Both the position numbers and the translations under genes were made by a program. A DNA stretch of 14,240 nucleotides from an uncultured Collinsella sp. (lineage in GTDB: Bacteria > Actinomycetota > Coriobacteriia > Coriobacteriales > Coriobacteriaceae), in contig CABUQY010000039.1 in the NCBI GenBank assembly GCA_902493915.1, forward strand, positions 1 through 14,240, given 5' to 3'. A model generated the notes under the pieces. That model ran no database searches and had not been told where the DNA came from. It worked only from the letters and a program-made list of their open reading frames with translations. How positions within the stretch are numbered: the stretch's first letter is position 1; each line of letters opens with the position of its first letter. Shown here piece after piece: positions 6,201-13,169 of the stretch.

Positions 6201-6285
6201 CTACAAAATGGGACGTAAATTTCAAAATTCCGCGCACATCCCAGCGCCAAACTACGTTATGCCCTATAGGAGGTGAGGGAAGAGA

Positions 6286-6822
6286 ATGCAAGGCTTTCCA
6301 TACAGCGGCAACGGCAGGGCGGACGCGCCAGGCCGCGAGAACGACTCTTTGGTAGGGCGCTTCGCAGAGGAGCACTACGACAAGGTATACCGCTACTGCG
6401 CGCGAAGGCTCCCCTCGAAAGAGGATGCCCAAGACGTGACGCAGGAGGTGTTCCTTCGGCTCGTGCGGAGCGATGCGCTATACGCCGAACATGGAAAGCC
6501 CCTTGCGTATCTCTACGCCTGCGCGCGCAATGTCTGTGCCGACTTCTACCGAGGCCAGAGACCGGTTGGCGCCTTGGACGAGGACGATGCGCAGGCAATT
6601 CCTGACGTGCGGCATGCAGACATGGACGGACGGCTGACCATGGCGGGTGCCCTCGCCCGCCTTACGAAAGAGGAGCGCGAGGTCATCGAGCTTCGCTACG
6701 GCCAGGACCTGCCTATGTCCGATATCTCCGCCGTGACGGGGAAGTCGAGGTTCGCCCTCTATCGAATCGAGCGGCGCGCGCTCGGCAGGCTCAAGGAACT
6801 GATGGGAGAAGGCAATGGATGA
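6286..6822 (+). CDS. ECF-like RNA polymerase sigma factor
   Basis: The protein has 178 residues with the two-domain layout of group 4 (ECF) sigma factors. Sigma region 2 spans about 22-90: the FAEEHYDKVYRYCARRL helix, DAQDVTQEVFLRLV for core binding, and AYLYACARNVCADFYR for -10 recognition. Sigma region 4 spans about 117-173: LTKEEREVIELRYGQDLPMS, then a helix-turn-helix with KSRFALYRIERRALGRL. The ATG follows AGGAGGTGA at a workable distance. The stop overlaps the next gene by eight bases, so they are translationally coupled. It heads a four-gene operon and probably directs transcription of it. I could not pick out a convincing promoter upstream. Confidence 0.88.
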   Translation: MQGFPYSGNGRADAPGRENDSLVGRFAEEHYDKVYRYCARRLPSKEDAQDVTQEVFLRLVRSDALYAEHGKPLAYLYACARNVCADFYRGQRPVGALDEDDAQAIPDVRHADMDGRLTMAGALARLTKEEREVIELRYGQDLPMSDISAVTGKSRFALYRIERRALGRLKELMGEGNG

Positions 6823-7600
6823 CTCGAAGCTAAAGGATGCGCTGAGGAGCTACTACGCCGCCGACGCGGCATCCCCCGATGCCTCGGCGCGCAAGCTCAC
6901 CTTGCTGCTCGTGGAAGCAGAGGCGGCTCGCGCCCGCGGAGGCGCGAGGGAGGCGGATTACATCCCGCTCTGGCGGTTCGTCGCGAGCCAGGTCCGGTTC
7001 GTGCGTCCCTGGGCATGGATGCTCCAGATCGCGCTTCTGGCATGCATGCTCGTTCTCGTCGGCGTGATCGGCCCGCGCTCGGGAAGCCCCGTCGTCGTCA
7101 TGGCGGCATCGGCCCTCTCGGTTGCCATAGCGGCACCATCGGTATTCAAGAGCTTCGAGACCCGCGTCTGCGAGATGGAGTACTCGTGCCGGTTCAGCTG
7201 CGTGCAAGTGTTGGCGAGCAGGCTTTTGCTTTTCGGCCTTGCCGACGTGCTTTGGATTACGCTCTCCGTTGCGGCAGTGCCAACGCTCGCGGGGATCGAC
7301 GCGCTTCGCGTACTGCTGTACGCATGTACGCCGTTCTTCTGCTCGTGTGCCGCCTGCTTCTATGCTGCGCGCCGTCTGCCGGGCAACTCGCTCGTCGCCA
7401 GCGTCGCCCCTGCGATATCCGTACTCGCGGCGCTCTGGCTGCTGAGCGCGACGTTCCCCCTCTGGTACGAGGGCGCGTCTCTCGCCGTATGGGTCGCGGC
7501 GCTCATGGCCTCCATGTCGCTCGCCGCCCTGGAGGCGTCAAGGCTCATGCGCTGCGTCTCAGACGGCCTCTCGCCGCGCCCGTCAAAGGCGGCGCTCTAG
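6815..7600 (+). CDS. Six-helix membrane protein, candidate anti-sigma partner
   Basis: The protein has 261 residues. The first 60 are soluble and charged (MDDSKLKDALRSYYAADAAS and onward). They are followed by about six hydrophobic segments near 64-86, 92-110, 130-158, 164-184, 192-216 and 221-241. It has no HxxxCxxC zinc anti-sigma motif, although it contains a cysteine-rich helix (CTPFFCSCAACF, about 171-182). Its start overlaps the sigma gene by eight bases. Position directly after an ECF sigma gene and a cytoplasmic N-terminal domain ahead of the membrane segments suggest a membrane-bound sigma regulator or sensor. It could equally be an accessory subunit of the ABC transporter encoded next. 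No family recognised; topology is by eye. Confidence 0.7.
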   Translation: MDDSKLKDALRSYYAADAASPDASARKLTLLLVEAEAARARGGAREADYIPLWRFVASQVRFVRPWAWMLQIALLACMLVLVGVIGPRSGSPVVVMAASALSVAIAAPSVFKSFETRVCEMEYSCRFSCVQVLASRLLLFGLADVLWITLSVAAVPTLAGIDALRVLLYACTPFFCSCAACFYAARRLPGNSLVASVAPAISVLAALWLLSATFPLWYEGASLAVWVAALMASMSLAALEASRLMRCVSDGLSPRPSKAAL

Positions 7601-7648
7601 CTCTCCCCCTGCATACCTGCAACATCGAACGAAGGACAAGGAACGAAC

Positions 7649-8590
7649 ATGGAACTCAGGCTTGACAGGCTCACCAAGCAGTTCGGCAGCCATATCGCCG
7701 TCGATCGCGTGAGCTTCAGCTTCACGCCCGGCGTCTATGGCCTACTCGGGGCCAACGGCGCAGGCAAGACCACGCTCATGCGCATGATATGCGACGTCAT
7801 GAGTCCGACATCGGGAAGCGTGTTGTTCGGGGGCACCCCTATAGACCAGCTTGGCGACGGCTATCGGGCACGCCTCGGGTACCTGCCCCAGGACTTCGGT
7901 TACTACCCGGACTTCACGGCCTGCGATTTCATGATGTACCTGGCATCGCTCAAGGGGCTCACCGCGCAGCAGGCGAAAGTGCGCACGCGCGAACTCCTGG
8001 GAGTTGTCGGTCTCGCAGAGGCCGCAAAGCGGAAGGTCAAGACCTTCTCCGGCGGCATGAAGCAGCGGCTCGGCATCGCCCAGGCGGTGCTCAACGACCC
8101 GTCTGTCCTCGTGCTCGACGAGCCCACCGCAGGGCTCGACCCCAAGGAGCGCGTCCGCTTCCGCAACCTCATATCTTCTCTCGCCCAAGACAAGATCGTC
8201 ATCCTCTCCACGCACATCGTCTCTGACGTGGAGTACATCGCCGACGAGATCCTCGTGATGCGCGCTGGCGGCATCATCACGACGGGCACGGTCGACGAGA
8301 TCACAGGGGACATCAGGGGATGCGTCTGGGAGTGCACTGTCGCCCCGAGGGAGGCAGACGCCATGTCGGTATCGCTAACGGTGGGCAACATCCACTACGC
8401 CCAGGACGGCTCTGCCATTGTTCGCGTGGTGGCGCAGCAGCGCCCGCATCCGAGCGCGCGCGCCGTGGAGCCGACGCTGGAGGACGTCTACCTCTACCTC
8501 TTCCAGGAGCAGTCCGGGAGCCTGCCGGTTTCGCGGACGAAAGCGGGACGGGACGCAATCGCACGCAGGAAAGGAGCGCGCCGTGGGTAG
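7649..8590 (+). CDS. ABC transporter ATP-binding protein
   Basis: This 313-residue ATPase powers the permease encoded next. All motifs are present: Walker A GANGAGKTT (34-42), Q-loop at Q81, signature FSGGMKQR (133-140), Walker B VLVLDEP (153-159), and H-loop H189 in STHIVSD. It ends with the EPTLEDVYLYLF element (about 274-285) usual in this export subfamily, followed by a basic tail. AAGGA stands seven bases before the ATG. The gene begins 48 bases after the membrane-protein gene and overlaps the permease by eight bases. The type is a drug/peptide-export or membrane-stress ATPase; the substrate cannot be read from sequence. AGG and ATA codons are more frequent here than in the tkt genes. 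Confidence 0.93.
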   Translation: MELRLDRLTKQFGSHIAVDRVSFSFTPGVYGLLGANGAGKTTLMRMICDVMSPTSGSVLFGGTPIDQLGDGYRARLGYLPQDFGYYPDFTACDFMMYLASLKGLTAQQAKVRTRELLGVVGLAEAAKRKVKTFSGGMKQRLGIAQAVLNDPSVLVLDEPTAGLDPKERVRFRNLISSLAQDKIVILSTHIVSDVEYIADEILVMRAGGIITTGTVDEITGDIRGCVWECTVAPREADAMSVSLTVGNIHYAQDGSAIVRVVAQQRPHPSARAVEPTLEDVYLYLFQEQSGSLPVSRTKAGRDAIARRKGARRG

Positions 8591-9836
8591 CCTCATCAGA
8601 TACGAGCTCAAGAAGATGCTCTCAAGGCGTGTCTCGCAGGTCTCCATAGCAGCCGTCCTGGCGCTGGTCGCGGTCATAGCCTTCTTCAACATAACGTCCC
8701 AGTACGCCCTCGACCCCAAGGAGATGGGCACCGAATTCGAAGGCACTGCCGCCATCGCCCAGATAAAGGCAAACGCGGAAGCGCTCGCAGGCCCCATCAC
8801 CGACGAGGAAGCCACCGAGGCGCTCCGCGAGTTCAAGGAGTTCGTCGGTCCGGACGGCGAGGTCAAGGAAGAGTACAGGACGGACAGGAAGCCCTACGGG
8901 GAGAAGGCGGACGAGTACTGGGAGTTCAGCGCGAAGAACGGCGCCCTCATGGCGCTGCTGACAAGCCCTTGGATGCAAGGCTACCAGATGCCCGTGTCCG
9001 CAGCAGCCGCTATCGACACGACTGGCACCGTCGACCTCTACGGGCGAGTCCGCTCGAAGATAGCCTCCGAGCTCGACGCGAACGGGGCCCTCTCGTACAA
9101 CGACGATGAGAGGGCGTTCTGGAGCGAGAGGGCGCAAGGCGTGCAAACGCCCATCGAGTACGGATACGCAGGAGGATGGGAGGAGTTCCTCGACCTCGCC
9201 CAGTTCCTCATATTCGCGATGCTCGCAGTCGTGATAACGTGCGCATCGGTGTTCAACGGGGAGTACCGGGCCAAAACCGACGCAATCCTGCTGTCCACCA
9301 AGTTCGGCAAATCAAGGCTCGGGCGCGCGAAGGCGGCGGCGTCCGTGATCGCGGCAAGCGCCATATACTGGATCTTCACACTCGTCTTCCTGGCAATACC
9401 ACTCGTCTTCTACGGAGCCGACGGCGCAGGTCTACCCATCCAGATCTACAAGATCACATGCACCTACGGCATAAGCCTGTCAGCCGCCGCCCTCATATGC
9501 TGCCTCGTCGGGTATCTCGCGACCCTAGCCCTCCTTGGGATAGTGCTCGCGCTGTCAGCCAAGATAGACAGCCCCATGGGAATTCTCGCGGTCGGCGTCG
9601 CTCTCATCTTGATTCCGGTCTTCGTGCCGACGATGACGAGCAGCATCGCGAACCGCGTCATCTACCTGTTCCCCTACGACGCACTGAACCTCCTCAACCT
9701 CTTCGGCATGGTCTCGTATGCCATAGGCCCTGTCGTGGTCGAGCTACCCGTGTTCCTCGCCGCTTTCTACCTCCTGCTTTTCGCGACGGGTATTGCTCTC
9801 GCGATAAGGACGTTCAAACGCCATCAGGTTGCCTGA
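8583..9836 (+). CDS. ABC transporter permease (ABC-2-like)
   Basis: The protein has 417 residues from a GTG at 8583-8585 that overlaps the ATPase stop. A conserved N-terminal amphipathic start (MGSLIRYELKKMLSRR) leads into helix 1 (about 18-37). A large soluble, probably extracytoplasmic, loop of about 165 residues follows (38-203, rich in E, D and K). Further helices lie near 204-224, 252-278, 295-325, 331-350 and 383-406. The cytoplasmic EYRAKTDAILLSTKFGKSRL stretch (about 227-246) is typical of this permease class. GAAAGGAGC in the end of the ATPase gene serves as the ribosome-binding site. It forms the transporter with the preceding ATPase. The big loop may recognise an envelope substrate; the substrate is unknown. 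This is the last gene of the sigma-led operon. Confidence 0.88.
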   Translation: MGSLIRYELKKMLSRRVSQVSIAAVLALVAVIAFFNITSQYALDPKEMGTEFEGTAAIAQIKANAEALAGPITDEEATEALREFKEFVGPDGEVKEEYRTDRKPYGEKADEYWEFSAKNGALMALLTSPWMQGYQMPVSAAAAIDTTGTVDLYGRVRSKIASELDANGALSYNDDERAFWSERAQGVQTPIEYGYAGGWEEFLDLAQFLIFAMLAVVITCASVFNGEYRAKTDAILLSTKFGKSRLGRAKAAASVIAASAIYWIFTLVFLAIPLVFYGADGAGLPIQIYKITCTYGISLSAAALICCLVGYLATLALLGIVLALSAKIDSPMGILAVGVALILIPVFVPTMTSSIANRVIYLFPYDALNLLNLFGMVSYAIGPVVVELPVFLAAFYLLLFATGIALAIRTFKRHQVA

Positions 9837-10030
9837 TGATGTCAAGGAGGGCCGTTGCCGCCAAGGATGCATGAATCAGCGAACCTTCGAGTGGATGCAT
9901 GCCATCGCATTTCAGGGCGAAATCCTCTCCGATTCGCCTCTGGCCGTTAGGGTTTAGGGCTGAATGTTGCGCAACTGCGCCCTGGCCCCGACCGTTAAAC
10001 CTCTCCAACTTCTTTCCCTGCCGCCTCCAA

Positions 10031-10073
10031 ACACAAAGCCGGGGTGCCCTCCATATGGAAGGCACCCCGGCTT
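10031..10073 (-). terminator. Rho-independent terminator of the transketolase operon
   Basis: Arms AAGCCGGGGTGCC (10036-10048) and GGCACCCCGGCTT (10061-10073) form a perfect 13-bp stem, with CCATATGG in the loop. On the minus strand it is followed by TTTGTGTTT (10031-10037 plus the end of the stem), as expected of an intrinsic terminator about 55 bases beyond the transketolase stop. It may also stop plus-strand transcripts from the ABC operon, though less well. Confidence 0.85.
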
Positions 10074-10126
10074 ATTCATGACCCAATGCGCAAGCGGCTC
10101 TCAAGTTAAGGCCAAAGCAGACCGCC

Positions 10127-11068
10127 TTATGCCAAGAACTCCTTGGTGGTTGCCACGATGTTGGCGGCGTCTAGGCCGTACTTGTGCAGGAGCTCGGCAC
10201 CCGGGCCAGACTCACCGAAGGTGTCGTTGACGCCGATCTTCTTGAGCGGCGTCGGGCACTGCTCGCACAGGACGTCGGCAACGGCGCTGCCCAGGCCACC
10301 GATCACAGAGTGCTCCTCGACGGTCACGACGTGGCCGGTCTTGGTGGCGCTCTTGACGATCAGGTCGGCATCGATGGGCTTGATGGTGTGCATGTTGATG
10401 ACCTCGGCATCGATGCCCTCGGTAGCAAGCTGCTCGGCGGCCTCGAGAGCCTCGCCGACCATCAGGCCGCAGGCGATGATGGTCACATCGGCGCCCTCGC
10501 GCATGACAATGCCCTTACCCAACTCGAACTTGTAGGTCTCGGGGTCGTTGATAACCGGCGAGGCCAGACGGGCAAAGCGCATGTACACGGGGCCGTCGCA
10601 CTTGTAGGCGGCGCGCGTCACGGCGCGGGCCTCGACATCGTCGGCCGGAACGATAACGGTCATGCCGGGGATGACGCGCATCAGGGCGATATCCTCGCAG
10701 CACTGATGCGTAGCACCGTCCTCGCCCACCGAGATACCGGCGTGCGTGGCACCGATCTTAACGTTGAGGTGCGGGTAGCCGATGGAGTTACGGACCTGCT
10801 CAAAGGCGCGGCCGGCGGCGAACATGGCAAAGGTGCTCGCGAAGGCAACGCGACCGGTGGTTGCGATACCGGCGGCAACACCCATCAGGTTGCTCTCGGC
10901 GATACCCACATCGAAGAAACGGTCGGGGCAGGCGGCCTTAAACTTACCGGTCTGCGTGGCGGCGGCCAGGTCGGCGTCGAGGACCACAAAGTCATCGTGC
11001 TCGTTGGCGAGCTCGACGAGGGCCTCGCCGTAGCTTACGCGCGTGGCGATTTTCTTGACGTCTGCCAT
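10127..11068 (-). CDS. Transketolase, C-terminal subunit
   Basis: This 313-residue protein supplies the pyrimidine-binding and C-terminal domains of a two-subunit thiamine-diphosphate transketolase in the pentose phosphate pathway. Visible features are RFFDVGIAESN with the TPP-activating glutamate (E58), FASTFAMFAAGRAFEQVRN (about 77-94), and the GEDGATHQ loop (115-122). The C-terminal domain from about 190 has VTIIACGLMVGEALEAAE and the VVTVEEHSVIGGLGSAVAD stretch. I chose the ATG at 11066-11068, one base after the stop of the N-terminal subunit, with GGAG about eight bases upstream; the longer open frame is the overlap with its partner. The two genes are almost certainly translated together. 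A strong terminator follows. Confidence 0.94.
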   Translation of the reverse strand: MADVKKIATRVSYGEALVELANEHDDFVVLDADLAAATQTGKFKAACPDRFFDVGIAESNLMGVAAGIATTGRVAFASTFAMFAAGRAFEQVRNSIGYPHLNVKIGATHAGISVGEDGATHQCCEDIALMRVIPGMTVIVPADDVEARAVTRAAYKCDGPVYMRFARLASPVINDPETYKFELGKGIVMREGADVTIIACGLMVGEALEAAEQLATEGIDAEVINMHTIKPIDADLIVKSATKTGHVVTVEEHSVIGGLGSAVADVLCEQCPTPLKKIGVNDTFGESGPGAELLHKYGLDAANIVATTKEFLA

Positions 11069-11069
11069 C

Positions 11070-11900
11070 CTAGAGCTCCTCTCCGGCGGCCGTGAGCTCT
11101 GCCATGGCCTGCTCAAACTGTTCATCATTGGGGGCCTTGCCGTGCCAACCAACCTGGTTCTCCATAAAGGACACGCCCTTGCCCTTCAGGGTCTCGGCGA
11201 TAATGGCGGTCGGCTGGCCCTTGGTAGCGCGAGCCTCGGCAAAGGCGGCGCGGATCTGATCGAAATCGTTGCCGTCGGCAAGCTCCACCACGTGGAACTT
11301 AAAGGCGCGGAACTTGTCAGCGAGCGGCATGGGGTCGTTGACCTCCTCGACGGGACCGTCGATCTGCAGGCCGTTGTGGTCGACGATCACACAGAGGTTG
11401 TCGAGCTGCTGGTTGCCGGCAAACATGGCGGCCTCCCAGACCTGGCCCTCCTCGCTCTCGCCATCGCCCAGCAGGGCGTACGTGCGATAAGTATCGCCCC
11501 AGTGCTTGGCGGCAACGGCCATGCCCACGGCGGCGGAGATGCCCTGGCCGAGCGAACCGGTGGACATGTCAACGCCCGGAGTGTCGTTCATGTTGGGATG
11601 ACCCTGCAGGTGGCTGCCGATGTGGCGCAGCGTCTCAAGATCCTCCTTGGGGAAGAACCCACGCTCGGCGAGCACGGCGTACAGACCAGGCGCGCAGTGA
11701 CCCTTGGAAAGCACGAAGCGATCGCGGTCGGCCTTGCGGGGATGGGCCGGGTCGACGTTCATTTCCTCAAAGTACAGATAGGTCATGATGTCGGCAGCGC
11801 CGAGCGAACCGCCCGGATGGCCGGACTTGGCAGCGTGCACGCCGGTGACGATGCCCTTCCTTACCTCGTTGGCAACCTTTTTGAGCTCTTCGTCGCTCAT
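11070..11900 (-). CDS. Transketolase, N-terminal subunit
   Basis: This 276-residue protein carries the diphosphate-binding half of transketolase. Motifs in order: SGHPGGSLG (about 26-34), LSKGHCAPGLYA (about 64-75), TGSLGQG (114-120), the thiamine-diphosphate motif beginning GDGESEEGQVWEA (145-157) and continuing to DHNGLQIDG (about 174-182). The ATG at 11898-11900 has AAGGAAGG just upstream. It is the first gene of a two-gene operon with the C-terminal subunit and acts with it as a cytoplasmic enzyme. The 207-base spacer to yitT includes an AT-rich stretch (about 11986-12045 on plus) with possible -10 boxes such as CATAAT on the minus strand, but no clean promoter. Confidence 0.94.
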   Translation of the reverse strand: MSDEELKKVANEVRKGIVTGVHAAKSGHPGGSLGAADIMTYLYFEEMNVDPAHPRKADRDRFVLSKGHCAPGLYAVLAERGFFPKEDLETLRHIGSHLQGHPNMNDTPGVDMSTGSLGQGISAAVGMAVAAKHWGDTYRTYALLGDGESEEGQVWEAAMFAGNQQLDNLCVIVDHNGLQIDGPVEEVNDPMPLADKFRAFKFHVVELADGNDFDQIRAAFAEARATKGQPTAIIAETLKGKGVSFMENQVGWHGKAPNDEQFEQAMAELTAAGEEL

Positions 11901-12107
11901 TGTGCCTTCCTTTCATCCTCATTAGACAAAATGCGCACGGCACCGAAGGTAATCCCAACACAGCCGCAATGCACGTACGTCATTCATTATGCTGGAAACT
12001 GATGGCTTTACCAGAGTTTTTATCATTATTTGAACAATTTAGCAGGCAGAACCGCTGATGAAACGGTTTATCAATGTGAACGTCTTTTGGATGGGACGCG
12101 GTCGGCC

Positions 12108-12998
12108 CTACGCGCTAATGTCCTTGAATCCCTCGCCGAAAGCTTCCGTAACGTCGGCGACCGTCACAATGGCGTGAGGATCGCGCTCGCGCACGATCGT
12201 CTTGAGGGTATTGAGCTCTCGACGGTTCACGATGACCATGATCACCGGCTTCTCGGCACCCGAATACATGCCAGTCGCCTTAAACTTGGTACAACCACGA
12301 CCCAGGCCATACATGATATCGGCAGCGATATCAGGGAACTTGTCCGAGATGATGAGTACCATACGGCGTTTGTTGCCACCATCGACCACGGCATCGATCA
12401 CGTAGCCGCTAATGACCATCGAAAGGCCTGCATATAGTGCATTTTCGATTGAAAAGACCGGAGCCGACAGCGCGCATACGGCAACATCGATCGCCATGAC
12501 GGTCGAGCCCACGGGCAGCGAGGTATTACGCGAGATGATTTGGCCAATCGTGTCCGAGCCGCCGGTGTTGGCGCCGGCGCGCAGCACCATGCCGTAACCG
12601 ATGCCTGTAATAATGCCGCCCCACATGGCAGGGAGCATCAGGTCCGCATCCGCCAGAGGTGCTACAAACGGGGCGAACAGATCGGTAAAGAAGCCCAGCA
12701 GCACAAAGCCCGTCGCGGTCTGCACCACGTAGAACATGCCGCCCTCGCGCATAACGACCAGCAACAGCAAGGCGTTCATCACGATCGTCTGAATACCAAC
12801 GGGAAGCGATATGCCGCGCGATGCGCCGACCGCCTGGATAATGGTGGCAAGGCCCGTAACACCACCGGCAGCAAGGCCGTTGGGAATCAAAAACAGGTCG
12901 GTCGCAATAGCGGCCAGAGCGCACCCCAACATAATCTGGGGCAGGTCGTGAAAGAAGTTCATCGATAGAATGCGCTTGATGTCCAGACGATATGCCAT
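12108..12998 (-). CDS. YitT-family membrane protein (DUF161/DUF2179)
   Basis: The protein has 296 residues. Roughly five to six membrane helices occupy about 20-205, with the family's GLAAGGVTGLATII (41-54) and GANTGGSDTIGQIISR (142-157) motifs. The C-terminal DUF2179 domain (about 208-290; KRRMVLIISDK, RGCTKFKATGMYSG, VIVNRRELNTLKTIVRERD) is cytoplasmic and of unknown ligand. The ATG at 12996-12998 has GGGAGGT three to four bases upstream; the slightly longer frame to 13022 would start inside a terminator hairpin. Family members are widespread, but their biochemical role is not settled. A terminator-like hairpin lies immediately ahead of the ribosome-binding site, so translation or transcription may be gated there. 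No clear terminator follows it. Confidence 0.9.
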   Translation of the reverse strand: MAYRLDIKRILSMNFFHDLPQIMLGCALAAIATDLFLIPNGLAAGGVTGLATIIQAVGASRGISLPVGIQTIVMNALLLLVVMREGGMFYVVQTATGFVLLGFFTDLFAPFVAPLADADLMLPAMWGGIITGIGYGMVLRAGANTGGSDTIGQIISRNTSLPVGSTVMAIDVAVCALSAPVFSIENALYAGLSMVISGYVIDAVVDGGNKRRMVLIISDKFPDIAADIMYGLGRGCTKFKATGMYSGAEKPVIMVIVNRRELNTLKTIVRERDPHAIVTVADVTEAFGEGFKDISA

Positions 12999-13010
12999 GC
13001 TACCTCCCTC

Positions 13011-13038
13011 AAAAAAGCGCACCCAAACGGATGCGCTT
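13011..13038 (-). terminator. Terminator-like hairpin in the yitT leader (possible attenuator)
   Basis: On the minus strand AAGCGCA and TGCGCTT (arms 13032-13038 and 13015-13021) form a stem that runs into TTTTTT (13011-13016). The yitT ribosome-binding site GGGAGGT begins only a few bases later. A TAGAAT box on the minus strand (13059-13064) lies just upstream and could be the promoter, which would place this terminator inside the yitT leader. Confidence 0.6.
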
Positions 13039-13080
13039 CGAACTTCTTGCTGTATTCGATTCTACCGATTCGCCGAACAA

Positions 13081-13142
13081 AAACCACCCCTGCGCAGGGT
13101 TTGCTTTGGATACAAAACCACCCTGCTCGGAGGGTTTTATCC
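13081..13142. repeat. Two stacked AAACC/GGTTT hairpins between prfB and yitT
   Basis: The first hairpin (13081-13102) has outer arms AAACC and GGTTT around the palindrome CCCTGCGCAGGG (13088-13099). The second (13108-13142) has arms GGATAcAAAACC and GGGTTTTATCC with a short loop. Read on the minus strand each stem is followed by several T, so both could terminate prfB transcripts. Together with the hairpin at 13150-13169 they form a tandem set with the same AAACC/GGTTT arms. Confidence 0.5.
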
Positions 13143-13149
13143 ATTTCCA

Positions 13150-13169
13150 CATAAACCGGGCGGTTTATG
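13150..13169 (-). terminator. Hairpin overlapping the prfB stop codon
   Basis: CATAAACC (13150-13157) and GGTTTATG (13162-13169) form a perfect 8-bp stem with a four-base loop. The prfB TAA (13165-13167) is inside it. There is no T-run directly after on the minus strand, so it is more likely an RNA-end structure than a complete terminator; the following AAACC/GGTTT hairpins may supply termination. Confidence 0.45.

Larger units (their letters stand above)
860..10030. other. Accessory island between the tkt operon and ftsE
   Basis: The conserved minus-strand genes prfB, yitT, both transketolase halves and ftsE are interrupted here by about 9 kb of genes on both strands: phage and helicase remnants, a toxin-antitoxin locus with sce7725/sce7726 genes, and a sigma-led ABC module. 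The boundaries are approximate, set by the ftsE promoter and the tkt terminator. I found no integrase, tRNA or convincing flanking direct repeat. The segments differ in base composition and codon use, for example more AGG and ATA codons in the ABC module, which argues for several separate arrivals. The 9837-10030 stretch holds no gene I can support, only an imperfect hairpin near 9912-9942. Confidence 0.55.

Noticed and set aside
6006..9955. CGTTAGGGTTT repeated at 6006-6016 and 9945-9955, possible ends of a mobile unit around the sigma-ABC operon
   Set aside because: An 11-base match is expected by chance several times in a window this long, and flanking bases do not match.
10184..12002. Two long plus-strand open frames (10184-11095 and 11043-12002)
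   Set aside because: Both are antisense to the clear transketolase genes and look like frame shadows of GC-rich coding DNA.
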